Below, piece by piece: positions 1 through 10,799 of a stretch of 64,000 bases of DNA. This DNA is from Allobosea caraganae (GTDB taxonomy: Bacteria > Pseudomonadota > Alphaproteobacteria > Rhizobiales > Beijerinckiaceae), in contig NZ_QQTO01000019.1 in the NCBI RefSeq assembly GCF_003351345.1, positions 951,476-1,015,475 on the forward strand. Direction: 5' to 3'. The position numbers and the translations under genes were made by a program. The notes beneath the pieces were generated by a model, which was not told the origin of the DNA, did no database searches, and worked only from the letters and a program-made list of their open reading frames with translations. Positions within the stretch are counted from its first letter, which is position 1. Each line of letters begins with the position of its first letter.

Positions 1-27
1 GCAGGGCATGGCCAAGGGACAGGCGGG

Positions 28-31
<4 letters not shown>
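1..31 (+). CDS. C-terminal tail of an upstream gene (partial)
   Basis: A reading frame open at the left edge ends at a TGA at 29-31, giving the last nine residues QGMAKGQAG. This stop overlaps the ATG of the next gene in an ATGA arrangement, typical of translationally coupled genes. As the next gene is a dipeptide-type ABC ATPase, the tail probably belongs to the inner-membrane permease of the same transporter; that is inference from gene order only, since no domain is visible. Confidence 0.35.
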
Positions 32-1644
<1,613 letters not shown>

Positions 1645-1683
1645 CATTCGCCAATCGATTGAATGGCTTGGGAGGGCCTGTTG

Positions 1684-2919
1684 ATGTCGTTCAAAGAGCT
1701 TCCGATCCTGCGCGTCGGCCTGATCGGCTCAGGCTTCATCGCCGCCTTCCACCTCCAGTCGATGCTCGGCGTGCGCAATATCAGCATTGGCGGCGTCTAT
1801 AGCCGCTCGCCGGAGAAGCGCACCCGCATCGCCGAGAAGGCGCGCGAGCTCGGGCTCGGGCCGGCCCATGTCTTCGACAGCCTCAACGCGATGGCGATGT
1901 CGGGCGAGGTCGATGCGCTCTGGCTGCTGACGCCGAACGATACCCGCCTCGACATCATGCGCGAGATCCACCGGCTGGTGAAAGCCGGCGCACCTCTGCG
2001 AGCCATCGCCTGCGAGAAGCCGTTGGCGCGCACTTTGGCCGAGGCGCGCGAGATGCTGGTGCTGGCCGAGGATGCCGGGCTGCTGCACGGCTATCTGGAG
2101 AACCAGGTGTTCTCGACCGCCGTGGTGCGCGGCAAGGACATCATCTGGCGCCGGGCCGTGCCGCAGGGCGGGCGGCCCTATCTGGCGCGCGCGGCCGAGG
2201 AGCATGCCGGCCCGCACGAGCCCTGGTTCTGGCAGGGCGAGCGCCAGGGCGGCGGCGTGCTCTCCGACATGATGTGCCATTCGGTCGAGGTGGCGCGCTT
2301 CATGCTGACACCGCCCGGCGCGCCGCGCAATTCGCTGAAGCTGGTCAGCGCCAGCGCCACCGTGGCGACGCTGAAATGGACCCGGCCGCGCTATGCCGCC
2401 GACCTGCAAGCGCGCATGGGCATCGACTTCGCCAAGCGCCCGGTCGAGGATTTCGCCCGCGGCATCATCACGCTCGAAGATGGCGACGGCCAGCAGGTGA
2501 TGATCGAGGCGACGACCTCCTGGGCCTATGTCGGCGCCGGCCTGCGCATCCAGCTCGAGCTGCTCGGGCCGGAATATTCGATGGAGTTCTCCTCGCTCTC
2601 GACTGGCCTCAAGGTCTTCCTGTCGCGCGCCGTGACCGGCTCGGAGGGCGAGGACCTTGTCGAGAAGCAGAATGCCGAGCAGGGGCTGATGCCGGTGGTC
2701 GAGGACGAGGCCGGAATCTACGGCTATACCGACGAGAACCGCCACATGGTCGAGGCCTTCAGGCGCGGCCTTGCGCCTGCCGAGACCTTTGCCGATGGCG
2801 TCGGCGTGGTCGAGATGCTGATGGGGCTCTACCGTTCGGCCGAGCTCGGCCGCACCGTCGAATTCCCCGATCCCGAGCTTGAGGGCTACGTGCCGCTGGT
2901 CGCGCGCAAGCCGGCCTGA
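1684..2919 (+). CDS. Gfo/Idh/MocA family oxidoreductase
   Basis: NAD(P)-dependent sugar or cyclitol dehydrogenase-like protein of 411 residues. The N-terminal Rossmann motif GLIGSG is at residues 12-17 and the family's catalytic-lysine motif EKP at 111-113. The C-terminal half is the usual alpha/beta substrate domain. The start at 1684 is preferred because GGGAGGG lies just upstream; an in-frame ATG at 1663 would add seven residues and has no better ribosome site. The gene follows the ABC ATPase by about 40 bp, so they may be co-transcribed and the enzyme may act on the imported compound. The substrate is unknown. It is the first of three paralogous family members in this window (also 22267 and 30520). 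Confidence 0.85.
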   Translation: MSFKELPILRVGLIGSGFIAAFHLQSMLGVRNISIGGVYSRSPEKRTRIAEKARELGLGPAHVFDSLNAMAMSGEVDALWLLTPNDTRLDIMREIHRLVKAGAPLRAIACEKPLARTLAEAREMLVLAEDAGLLHGYLENQVFSTAVVRGKDIIWRRAVPQGGRPYLARAAEEHAGPHEPWFWQGERQGGGVLSDMMCHSVEVARFMLTPPGAPRNSLKLVSASATVATLKWTRPRYAADLQARMGIDFAKRPVEDFARGIITLEDGDGQQVMIEATTSWAYVGAGLRIQLELLGPEYSMEFSSLSTGLKVFLSRAVTGSEGEDLVEKQNAEQGLMPVVEDEAGIYGYTDENRHMVEAFRRGLAPAETFADGVGVVEMLMGLYRSAELGRTVEFPDPELEGYVPLVARKPA

Positions 2920-3212
2920 GAGAAGGCTTCGGACGTCCTCTGGCGCGCCGCCCGCGCTTCCGACGTTCATCGTCATGCCCGCTGCGTTCGGCTCTCGGCA
3001 GCCGGCCAGTGCCGAATGAGTTCTGTGAGGGGTTCTGCTCAAGCCGTTGATTAATTTTTGATTCGCACGCTGGCCCCGAGCAGCTGTACGGGCCTCAACA
3101 GGCGGCGCGCGGCAGAGGATGGCGCCAATCTCGACGGTTCGATTTCACCCTCCGTTAACTGCGCCGGGCTAGGACTTCGAACGTCCCTATTTGGTGTGTT
3201 CGAGTTATCGCG
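2920..3212. other. Gene-free stretch before the FtsK gene
   Basis: No convincing coding frame. It is GC-rich at the left. An AT-rich patch around 3047-3066 is the only promoter-like part and could serve the ftsK-type gene downstream; no defined operator or terminator was recognised. Confidence 0.4.
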
Positions 3213-5723
3213 GTGCCTATGCGTCAGTTCGATATCAAGCCGCGAGTTTACGACGAGGATCGCGAGGATTATCCGCCCGTCGAGCAGGATGCTCCGGTCG
3301 TTCTCGTAAGAAGGCGCCGAGGTGTTGGCGCTGCCCCGCCAGTTCCGGAAGTTCCGGCTGCTGGTGCGGCGCCTGCCGCATCTCGCGGGACCTTCGTCTT
3401 TCCGCCGAATGTTCGCTTCACTCGGACGCCCGACAAGGTGCGCCTGTCGCAAGCCGTGCCGAGCGTCGAGGCGCCTGAGGCTGTAGTCAGTGCTGCATTG
3501 CCGGAGCCGGCGGGCAAGCCGAGCCGCGTTCGCTATTGGCGGACGCCCGACCGTCTGCTGAAGCAGGTCTGGGGCGAGCAGCAGGCGCAGGCGCCGAACG
3601 AGGTGGCAGCGATTGAGACCGGGTTCGACCCGGGGGATTTCTATGAATACGCTCTCGACGATGAATTTGCCGAGGAGACCGCGGAGGAGGTGGCCGTTCC
3701 GCCACTCGCCGCGGCAGATGAGCCGAGCACGCCTTACGCCTTCATTTCCGATCACGCTTTCTGGGAGCTTGGGCCTGAGACGGCGGAGGGCGGGCTCGAC
3801 CTGTCTTCCGAGCCCATATTCCGCAATGAGCCGGAAGAGCCGGAGGGCGAGCTCTTCGAGCCCGAGATGCCGTTCGAAGCGCCGGTTTCCGAAAGCCGTC
3901 CGGTTGGCCGATCCGACGCAGCCGCAGTGAGGCCCTCAAGCCTCTCGTGGTCGCAGAGCTATAGTGTGAATCTGCGGTTCTCCGCCCAGCCATGGGTCGT
4001 TGACCGCCAGGAGGCTACGCCCGCCGAGGCGCCCAGGCCTGTCGCTCCGCCCGCGGTCGCGAGCATGCCCACGCCTGAGCCGGGTGTGCTCATCACCCGC
4101 AGAAGCAGGCCCGAACCTGCCGCCGAGCCGCCAAGGGCGAGGCGGCGGCCGGTCGAGCTTGCTCCACCGGTGCGGGCTTCCGATGTGTTCGAGCTGCCGC
4201 CGATCAGCTTCCTCGCCGAGCCGAAGGCGCAGCCCGAGATGGCTGTGTCGACCGAGACCCTGCAGCAGAATGCCGGGTTGCTCGAAGGCGTGCTCGAAGA
4301 CTTCAACGTCCGCGGCGAGATCGTCCAGGCCTGCCCCGGTCCGGTGGTGACTTTGTACGAGCTTGAGCCTGCGCCTGGGACGAAGTCCTCGCGCGTCATC
4401 TCTCTCGCGGACGACATCGCGCGCTCGATGAGCGCGATCTCGGCGCGCGTGGCGGTGATCCCGGGCAAGAACGCGATCGGCATCGAGCTGCCCAACGCCA
4501 AGCGCGAGACCGTCTTCCTGCGCGAGCTGCTCGCCAGCCAGGACTTCGAGAGCACCAAGCACAAGCTGGCGCTCTGCCTCGGCAAGACCATCGGCGGCGA
4601 GCCGGTGATCGCCGACCTCGCCCGCATGCCGCATCTGCTGGTGGCCGGCACCACCGGCTCGGGCAAGTCGGTCGCGATCAACACCATGATCCTGTCGATC
4701 CTCTACCGGCTCAAGCCGGAGGAGTGCCGGCTGATCATGGTCGACCCGAAGATGCTCGAGCTCTCCGTCTATGACGGCATCCCGCACCTGCTCACCCCCG
4801 TCGTCACCGACCCGAAGAAGGCGGTGGTCGCGCTGAAATGGGCGGTGCGCGAGATGGAGGAGCGCTACAAGAAGATGTCGAAGCTCGGCGTGCGCAACAT
4901 CGACGGCTTCAACGTGCGCGTCGGCGAGGCGGTGGCGGCCGGCGAGGTGATCACGCGCACGGTCCAGACCGGCTTCGACAAGCATTCCGGCGAGGCGGTG
5001 TACGAGGAGGAGGTGATGGACCTCGCTCCGCTGCCCTACATCGTCGTGATCGTCGACGAGATGGCCGACCTGATGATGGTCGCCGGCAAGGAGATCGAGG
5101 GCACGATCCAGCGCCTGGCCCAGATGGCGCGCGCGGCGGGCATCCACGTCGTGCTGGCCACCCAGAGGCCGTCGGTCGACGTCATCACCGGCACGATCAA
5201 GGCCAACTTCCCGACCCGGATCTCGTTCCAGGTCACCTCGAAGATCGATAGCCGCACGATCCTGGGCGAGATGGGCGCCGAGCAGCTGCTCGGCCAGGGC
5301 GACATGCTCTACATGGCCGGCGGCGGCCGCATCACCCGCGTGCACGGGCCGTTCGTCTCCGACGCCGAGGTCGAGAAGGTCGTGGCGCACCTGAAGACGC
5401 AAGGGCGGCCGGACTATCTCGAGGCGGTGACGGCCGAGGAGGAGGCCGCCGCGGCCGAGGACGAGGATGGCGGCGCCATCTTCGACAAGGGCGCCATGGC
5501 CTCGGCCGAGAGCGAGGATCCCTACGAGCAGGCGGTGGCGGTGGTGCTGCGCGACAAGAAGGCCTCGACCTCCTACATCCAGCGCCGCCTGCAGATCGGC
5601 TACAACCGCGCCGCCTCGATCATGGAGCGGATGGAGCACGAGGGCATCGTCGGACCCGCAAACCACGCCGGAAAACGCGAGATTTTGGTCGAGACTGGAC
5701 GCGCCCGCGAGGATGAGGACTGA
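3213..5723 (+). CDS. ftsK: FtsK/SpoIIIE-type DNA translocase lacking an N-terminal membrane domain
   Basis: 836-residue hexameric DNA pump homologue for chromosome segregation or dimer resolution. Residues 1 to about 350 are a disordered Pro/Ala/Glu-rich region. The alpha and beta motor domains follow, with Walker A GTTGSGKS at 479-486 and Walker B ending in Asp615-Glu616. The C-terminal gamma winged helix (about 768-830) is the part that reads polarised DNA motifs in this family. Canonical FtsK has four transmembrane helices at the start; none is visible here. A short motif is duplicated in the linker ([14 protein letters not shown] at 67-80, [13 protein letters not shown] at 106-118). The start is GTG 3213 or the ATG two codons on. 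It may be a second, soluble FtsK; another copy elsewhere in the genome would be expected. Confidence 0.92.
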   Translation: MPMRQFDIKPRVYDEDREDYPPVEQDAPVVLVRRRRGVGAAPPVPEVPAAGAAPAASRGTFVFPPNVRFTRTPDKVRLSQAVPSVEAPEAVVSAALPEPAGKPSRVRYWRTPDRLLKQVWGEQQAQAPNEVAAIETGFDPGDFYEYALDDEFAEETAEEVAVPPLAAADEPSTPYAFISDHAFWELGPETAEGGLDLSSEPIFRNEPEEPEGELFEPEMPFEAPVSESRPVGRSDAAAVRPSSLSWSQSYSVNLRFSAQPWVVDRQEATPAEAPRPVAPPAVASMPTPEPGVLITRRSRPEPAAEPPRARRRPVELAPPVRASDVFELPPISFLAEPKAQPEMAVSTETLQQNAGLLEGVLEDFNVRGEIVQACPGPVVTLYELEPAPGTKSSRVISLADDIARSMSAISARVAVIPGKNAIGIELPNAKRETVFLRELLASQDFESTKHKLALCLGKTIGGEPVIADLARMPHLLVAGTTGSGKSVAINTMILSILYRLKPEECRLIMVDPKMLELSVYDGIPHLLTPVVTDPKKAVVALKWAVREMEERYKKMSKLGVRNIDGFNVRVGEAVAAGEVITRTVQTGFDKHSGEAVYEEEVMDLAPLPYIVVIVDEMADLMMVAGKEIEGTIQRLAQMARAAGIHVVLATQRPSVDVITGTIKANFPTRISFQVTSKIDSRTILGEMGAEQLLGQGDMLYMAGGGRITRVHGPFVSDAEVEKVVAHLKTQGRPDYLEAVTAEEEAAAAEDEDGGAIFDKGAMASAESEDPYEQAVAVVLRDKKASTSYIQRRLQIGYNRAASIMERMEHEGIVGPANHAGKREILVETGRAREDED

Positions 5724-5735
5724 GCGCGCGAGCGC

Positions 5736-6509
5736 TCAGCGCTTCTCGGCGAGCAGGGCGAAGCGGGTCGAGGAGCCCAGCCGGATGGCGTCGTGGATCG
5801 GCGCCGTCAGCTGCTGGGCCCGGACGACCTGGCTGTAATCGGCCGGCGCGATGTTCACGAAGCCCGCGGCAACGAGCATGCCCTTCAGGCACTCCTGGCT
5901 CAGCCCGTCCTTGAAGAAGAAGCGCTTGCTGATCGAGGCGTGCGTGTCGCTGTCGATCTGGTGGACGGCGGCGCCGCGCTTGTCGCGCAGCCAGTTGCCG
6001 AGGCGGTTGATCAGGGCCTGGAGCGGTGTGCGGTTGATCCAGTCGCCGTCAATGACGAGCAGGCGCCCGCCCGGCCTGAGAACCCTGAACCATTCGGCGA
6101 AGGCGGCTTCCGGATCGGTCAGCGTCCAGACCAGATGGCGGGTGATCAGCGCGTCATAGCTCGCATCGGCGTCGAGCAGGTGCTCGGCATCGCCGAGCAG
6201 GATGCGGGCGGCCTTGCCGTGCTTGGCGCGGGCGCGCTCGATCATCGCCTCGGAGAAGTCGAGCGCGGTGACGCGGTGGTTCAGCGAGAGCAGGGCGCGG
6301 GTGATCTCGCCGGTGCCGCAGGCGAGGTCGAGCACGTCGATCGGCTTGGCACCGAAAGAGGTACGAATCAGGCGCTGGAAGGCCTTGAGCTCGCGGTCGG
6401 ACTTGATCGCGTGGCCGTAGGACTGGTCGAAGGTCTCGGCCCTGACAGACCAATAGGCGCGGATCTCTTCCTTGAGGGAGAAATTGTCGTGTGGGGTCGG
6501 TGCCGGCAT
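5736..6509 (-). CDS. Class I SAM-dependent methyltransferase
   Basis: 257-residue cytoplasmic methyltransferase of the UbiE/Methyltransf_11 type. SAM-binding motif I is VLDLACGTGE at residues 59-68, followed by an acidic residue after strand 2 (ALDFSEAM) and a GDAEHL segment. It is the last gene of the iron-type ABC operon: the ATPase gene stop is 3 bp upstream of its ATG, so it is almost certainly co-transcribed. The context suggests modification of a metallophore, tetrapyrrole or arsenic/selenium compound, but the sequence does not say which. Methyltransferases are not a standard part of FecBCDE-like systems, so the association is notable. Confidence 0.85.
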   Translation of the reverse strand: MPAPTPHDNFSLKEEIRAYWSVRAETFDQSYGHAIKSDRELKAFQRLIRTSFGAKPIDVLDLACGTGEITRALLSLNHRVTALDFSEAMIERARAKHGKAARILLGDAEHLLDADASYDALITRHLVWTLTDPEAAFAEWFRVLRPGGRLLVIDGDWINRTPLQALINRLGNWLRDKRGAAVHQIDSDTHASISKRFFFKDGLSQECLKGMLVAAGFVNIAPADYSQVVRAQQLTAPIHDAIRLGSSTRFALLAEKR

Positions 6510-6512
6510 GGC

Positions 6513-7298
6513 TCAGTGAACCTGGATATAGGGCTCGACCAGAAGCGTGCCGCGGGCCGAGCGTTCGAGATGCACGCCGACCGCATATGTCTCCGAGACG
6601 GCCGGATGCGCAAGTACCTCGTGCGGCTCGCCGGACTGGGCGATGCGCCCCTGGTTCATGACGAGGATATGGTCGGCGAAGCGCGCCGCCAATGACAGGT
6701 CGTGGATCGCCACCATCGTGACGATGCCGCGCCGGCGGGTCGCGGCGCGGATCGTCGCCATGACGTCGAGCTGGCGCCGGACGTCGAGCGCGCTGGTCGG
6801 CTCGTCGAGCAGCAGCGCGTCGGGCTCGCGCACCAGCGCCTGGCCGATCGCGGCGAGCTGACGCTGGCCGCCGGAAAGCGTGCCGATGTCGCGCGAGGCG
6901 AACGCCTCCAGGCCGAGTTCCACGATCACCGCCTCGACCGCGCGCACGTCGTCGACTGACGCCGCCAGCGCGAAGCCGCGATGCAGGCTCTTGCGGGCCA
7001 GCAGGATGACGTCGAACACCGAGAGCGCGACGCGGGCCTCGGTGTCCTGCGAGAGGTAGAAGACTTTTCGCGCCCGCTCGCGCGTCGAGAGCGCGGCGAG
7101 ATCGTGGCCGTCGAGCCTGACGCTGCCGCTCTTGGCGCGCAGCAGGCCGGCGACGCAGCGGAACAGTGTCGACTTGCCGGAGCCGTTGGGGCCGACCAGC
7201 GCGGCGAGGCTGCCGCGGGCCAGTTCGCCGGTGCCGAGACCCCGGAGGATCGGGGCCGAGCCGTAGCTGAAATGCAGGTCCTGGACGGTCAGGGTCAT
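6513..7298 (-). CDS. Iron-siderophore/heme/cobalamin-type ABC transporter ATPase
   Basis: 261-residue ATPase of the FecE/FhuC/BtuD family, which drives import of chelated iron, heme or vitamin B12 across the inner membrane. Walker A GPNGSGKS is at residues 36-43, signature LSGGQ at 141-145 and Walker B LLLDEP at 162-167. Only 2 bp separate it from the permease upstream and 3 bp from the methyltransferase downstream. The cognate substrate cannot be told from the ATPase. Confidence 0.92.
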   Translation of the reverse strand: MTLTVQDLHFSYGSAPILRGLGTGELARGSLAALVGPNGSGKSTLFRCVAGLLRAKSGSVRLDGHDLAALSTRERARKVFYLSQDTEARVALSVFDVILLARKSLHRGFALAASVDDVRAVEAVIVELGLEAFASRDIGTLSGGQRQLAAIGQALVREPDALLLDEPTSALDVRRQLDVMATIRAATRRRGIVTMVAIHDLSLAARFADHILVMNQGRIAQSGEPHEVLAHPAVSETYAVGVHLERSARGTLLVEPYIQVH

Positions 7299-7300
7299 GT

Positions 7301-8362
7301 TTAGGCGGCCTTGCTGCGGATCGACATGACCAGGCTGACGAAGAACGGCACGCCGATCAGCGCCGTGATGATGCCGATCGGGTAGATCACGCCGGGATTG
7401 ATCGCCTTCGAGACGCTGGAGGCGAGCGAGAGCAGCGTGGCGCTGGCGATGGTGGCGACCGGCAGGAAGAAGCGCTGGTCCTCGCCGACGAGCAGCCGCG
7501 CGATATGCGGGCCGACCAGGCCGATGAAGCCGATGCCGCCGACGAACGAGACCGAGACCGCTGCCAGCAGCGAGGTCGCGACCAGGATCTCCAGTCTCAG
7601 GCGGTCGACGCGGACGCCGAGGCTCTCGGCCCGCTCGTCGCCGAGGCGCAGTGCGGTGAGCGCCCAGCCGCGCATCAGGAAGAAGGGCAGGGCGAGCGCG
7701 ATCAGGCAGGCGGCGATGCCGACCTTGCCCCAGGTGGCGCGCGCCAGGCTGCCGAGCGTCCAGAACACGATCTGCGTCAGCTGCACCTCGTTCGAGCGGT
7801 ACTGCATCAGCGCCGTGATGGCGTTGCAGGTGAAGAGCAGGGCGATGCCGACCAGGATCATCGTCTCGGCGCTGACGCCGCGCAGCTTGGTCATGAAGAA
7901 CAGCACGAGCGAGGCGGCGAGCGCGAAGACGAAGGCGTTGGCCGTGACGATGAAGACGCCGGCGCCAGGGATGACGCTCCAGCCGGTGACGATCGCGACG
8001 GAGGCGCCGACGGTGGCCGCGGCGGAGACGCCGAGCGTGAACGGGTCGGCGAGCGGGTTGGCGAGGATGGTCTGCATGCCGGCGCCGCTCAGGCCGAGCA
8101 TGGCGCCGACGGTCAGCGCCATCAGCGCGATCGGCAGGCGCAGGTCCCAGACGATCACCGAGAGGCGCGGTTCGGCCGCCTGCGGATCGACGAGCACGCG
8201 CAGGACATCCGCCAGCGGGATGTTGCCGGGGCCGATCGAGACGTCGAGCGCCACGGCGAAGACCAGCGCCGCAAGGCCGAGTCCGACGAGCTTGAGCCGG
8301 CGGGCATTGCGCTGGCGATAATCCGCAGTGGCGGTCGTGCCCAGGGGCAAGGCGGCGGTCAT
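7301..8362 (-). CDS. FecCD-family ABC transporter permease
   Basis: 353-residue, very hydrophobic inner-membrane permease of the FecCD/BtuC family with about nine or ten transmembrane segments. The family's typical segments are visible: SIGPGNIPLADVL near the N-terminus, GLSGAGMQTILANPLADP, a conserved GIGFIGLVGPHIAR stretch, and a C-terminal GVPFFVSLV. It forms the homodimeric channel for the ATPase and receptor of the same operon. It starts about 50 bp after the receptor gene. Confidence 0.93.
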   Translation of the reverse strand: MTAALPLGTTATADYRQRNARRLKLVGLGLAALVFAVALDVSIGPGNIPLADVLRVLVDPQAAEPRLSVIVWDLRLPIALMALTVGAMLGLSGAGMQTILANPLADPFTLGVSAAATVGASVAIVTGWSVIPGAGVFIVTANAFVFALAASLVLFFMTKLRGVSAETMILVGIALLFTCNAITALMQYRSNEVQLTQIVFWTLGSLARATWGKVGIAACLIALALPFFLMRGWALTALRLGDERAESLGVRVDRLRLEILVATSLLAAVSVSFVGGIGFIGLVGPHIARLLVGEDQRFFLPVATIASATLLSLASSVSKAINPGVIYPIGIITALIGVPFFVSLVMSIRSKAA

Positions 8363-8411
8363 CGAGCGCGATCGGTCGGGGCGGCTGCGGCCAGGGTCAC
8401 TGGAGCCAGGA

Positions 8412-9551
8412 TCACTGGAGCTTCGCCCAGAAGATGCCGGAATAGGAGATCGGCAGGAATTTCTCGTGGAATTCCTTGAAGATCGCCTCGGGATCGACGT
8501 CCTTGAACAGGTCGGGATAGAGCTCCTTCGCCATGGCCAGCTCGGCGACGAAGTAGAACGGCGCGTCGTAGAACTGGTGGTAGAAGGCCATCACCTTCTT
8601 GCCCTGCACGGCCTTGAGCTGCGGGAAGCCGGCGCGCTGCATCAGGGCGGAGAGCTCTTTCTGCACCTTCTCCGGCGTCGCGTCGTAGCCGAGGCTGACG
8701 GCGCTGCTGCCGGGGTTGCTGCCGTACCAGTTCGAGCCGGTCAGGAAGTAGACGTCCGGGTTGTCGGTCAGCACCTTCTCCTGGGCGGCCTCGGCCTGGA
8801 AGCCGGTGAAGAACTGGCTGCCCCAGTTGCGGCCGCCGGCCTCCTCGATGAAGCGGCCGAAATTGGCCGGGCCGAAGGTGGCGCAGCAGGGCAGCAGGCC
8901 GGCGGCGCGCTCGACGAAGACCATCGGCTTCTTCTTGTCGGGAATGGCGCCGACGCGGGCATAGATGCGGCGAGTCTGCTGGAGGTAGTAGTCGGTGAAG
9001 GCGGTGGCCTCCTTCTCGCGACCGAGGACGCGGCCGAGGAGCTGGACGCTTGGGAGCACGTTCTGGGTCGGGTCCTGGCGGAAATCGACGAAGATCGTGG
9101 CGATGCCGGCCTTCTCGAGCTTGCCGAGCAGGCCGGTCTCCTGCGCCTTGAAGTAGTTGGACAGGTCGAGGACGTAGACCTCGGTGCCGAGCGAGGCGAT
9201 CTTCTCCATGCTGACATCGGCGGCATAGGGGTTGCCCATGTCGGCGACGTCCTTCGCCTTGGGGAACTTGGCGAGGTATTTCTGCCAGGCGCCGGGATCG
9301 TTCTGGATCAGGTCGTTGCCCCAGCCGACGACGCGCTTGAACGGGTCGTCGCGGTCGAGCATCGCCAACGTGTAGAGCTGCCGGCCCTCGCTGAGCACGA
9401 TCTTCTGCGGGTCCTTGGTGACCTTGACGACGCGGCCGGCGAGGTCGGTGACCTCGATCGTCTCTGCCATCGCGGCGGCACTCAGGAAGGCCGCAGTGGA
9501 AAAGGCGAGCGCCGAGATCAGGCGGCGCAGCGAAACGGAACGAGACGACAT
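8412..9551 (-). CDS. Periplasmic iron-complex-type ABC substrate-binding protein
   Basis: 379-residue periplasmic receptor of the helical-backbone metal receptor (class III) family. It has a clear Sec signal peptide with predicted cleavage after AMA at residue 29. The N-terminal lobe opens with VTDLAGRVVKV, as in FepB/BtuF-type proteins, and the lobes are joined by a long helix. It is the first gene of the receptor-permease-ATPase-methyltransferase operon. The dyad at 9620-9653, about 70-100 bp upstream, suggests iron control. Ligand (ferric siderophore, heme or other chelate) is unknown; no TonB-dependent outer membrane receptor gene is adjacent. Confidence 0.9.
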   Translation of the reverse strand: MSSRSVSLRRLISALAFSTAAFLSAAAMAETIEVTDLAGRVVKVTKDPQKIVLSEGRQLYTLAMLDRDDPFKRVVGWGNDLIQNDPGAWQKYLAKFPKAKDVADMGNPYAADVSMEKIASLGTEVYVLDLSNYFKAQETGLLGKLEKAGIATIFVDFRQDPTQNVLPSVQLLGRVLGREKEATAFTDYYLQQTRRIYARVGAIPDKKKPMVFVERAAGLLPCCATFGPANFGRFIEEAGGRNWGSQFFTGFQAEAAQEKVLTDNPDVYFLTGSNWYGSNPGSSAVSLGYDATPEKVQKELSALMQRAGFPQLKAVQGKKVMAFYHQFYDAPFYFVAELAMAKELYPDLFKDVDPEAIFKEFHEKFLPISYSGIFWAKLQ

Positions 9552-9619
9552 GGCTGTTCTTCCAGCTTGGGAGAATTGACCCAGCCGCTATCACGGGTCT
9601 GCGCCCCGCATCAAAGCAA

Positions 9620-9653
9620 TTCTCTTTGTTTAGATTTAGTCTAAATAAGAGAA
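9620..9653 (-). promoter_or_regulatory. ICE/Irr-like extended dyad upstream of the iron ABC operon
   Basis: The core TTTAGATTTAGTCTAAA (9629-9645) matches 15 of 17 defined positions/spacers of the rhizobial iron control element TTTAGAA-N3-TTCTAAA bound by Irr. It is flanked by a second pair of arms, TTCTCTT on the left and AAGAGAA on the right, making a dyad of about 34 bp. It lies roughly 70 bp upstream of the receptor start, in an AT-rich patch of an otherwise GC-rich region. Binding by Irr is inferred. Confidence 0.65.
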
Positions 9654-9756
9654 TGAAGTATTCGCGCGCGAAGATCGTAGAGACAGCTCTGATGGTACGG
9701 GCGAAATCTCGCCTATGCCGTGAGCGAATGACAGATCGGCGGCGGCGGGCTGCGCG

Positions 9757-10794
9757 CTAAGGCGCGGCCACGTAGAGGGAGCTCTGCATCAAGAGCATGA
9801 TCAGGTCGGCCTGGCGGGCGGTGTTGGTCTTCCGGAAGATGTTGCGCAGATGGTAGGCGACGGTGGTCTGGGCGATGGCCATGTCGTCGGCGACCTCCTC
9901 CAGCCGGCGGCCCGAGGCGAGCGCGACGCCGACGCGGGCCTCGGTCACGGTCAATCCGTACATGCGCCGGATGATCTCGGCCGAGACCGGCGGGCGCTGT
10001 TCTGGATCGATCAGGAAGGCGATCGCTGCCGGCCCATCACCGGATTCGGGCATCGGGATGCCGTAGATCTGGATGGCGAGCGGGTGGCGGAAGTCGCGCT
10101 CGGCCAGCACGAGGCTGACCTGCCCCTCCAGCCCGAGCGCCTCGTCGAGCGCCAGCGCCAGCGCCTTGGCGCCGGCCTGCTGGATGCCGCGCAACTGGCC
10201 GTTGGCGAGGATCACGGCATCGCCCTCGGCCGCAATGGCGCGGGCGGTATCGTTGATGAGCGAGACGAGGCCGCGCCGGTCGAACACGACGATGCCGCGG
10301 CCGACCTTGTCGAGCGCCGAGGCGACGCCGTTCAGCGCCAGCTTCGCATCGGAGAGCGCGGTCTCGACGATGCTCCGGCGCTGGCTCTCGAAGCTCGCGT
10401 TGAAGCTCTGGCGCAGGCGGCCGACACGGTCGAGCCGCGTCCGGATCGTGGCGAGCAGCAGGTCGTAGTCGATCGGCTTGACCAGGTAGTCGTCGGCGCC
10501 GAGCTTGCGGCCCTGGACCATGTCGCTGCGGCCGGCCAGCGCCGTCAGGTAGATGAAGGGCACCTCCTCGTAGTCCGGCTGCGCCTTGCGCAGGCGCGGC
10601 AGGATCTCGAAGCCGCTCATGCCGGGCATGGTGATGTCGCAGAGGATCAGGTCCGGCTTGGCCTTGGCGAGCAGCGCCAGCGCGTCCTCGCCATTGCCGG
10701 CCTCAAGCACGGCGTAACCGGCGGCCTCGAGCTCCTCGACGATGTCGCCGCGCAGGTCGACCTCGTCTTCGACGCAAAGGATGGTCTGCGGCAT
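9757..10794 (-). CDS. Response regulator: receiver, PAS-like linker, LuxR-type HTH
   Basis: 345-residue transcription factor. An N-terminal receiver domain carries the acidic pair at residues 10-11, the phospho-acceptor Asp53 (LILCDITMPG) and a KP dipeptide near 106. A PAS-like middle (about 155-255) contains IVVFDRRGLVSLIND. The C-terminal LuxR/GerE helix-turn-helix (about 275-340) has TVAYHLRNIFRKT. It starts 5 bp after the histidine kinase gene, so the pair is one two-component system. A PAS-like domain inside a regulator suggests a second cytoplasmic input. Targets are unknown; the divergent autotransporter gene at 13679 is a plausible one. Confidence 0.9.
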   Translation of the reverse strand: MPQTILCVEDEVDLRGDIVEELEAAGYAVLEAGNGEDALALLAKAKPDLILCDITMPGMSGFEILPRLRKAQPDYEEVPFIYLTALAGRSDMVQGRKLGADDYLVKPIDYDLLLATIRTRLDRVGRLRQSFNASFESQRRSIVETALSDAKLALNGVASALDKVGRGIVVFDRRGLVSLINDTARAIAAEGDAVILANGQLRGIQQAGAKALALALDEALGLEGQVSLVLAERDFRHPLAIQIYGIPMPESGDGPAAIAFLIDPEQRPPVSAEIIRRMYGLTVTEARVGVALASGRRLEEVADDMAIAQTTVAYHLRNIFRKTNTARQADLIMLLMQSSLYVAAP

Positions 10795-10799
10795 CGGTG

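Noticed and set aside
3936..5666. Antisense frame opposite ftsK
   Set aside because: His/Arg/Asp-rich shadow of codons in the motor region; no ribosome site or domain.
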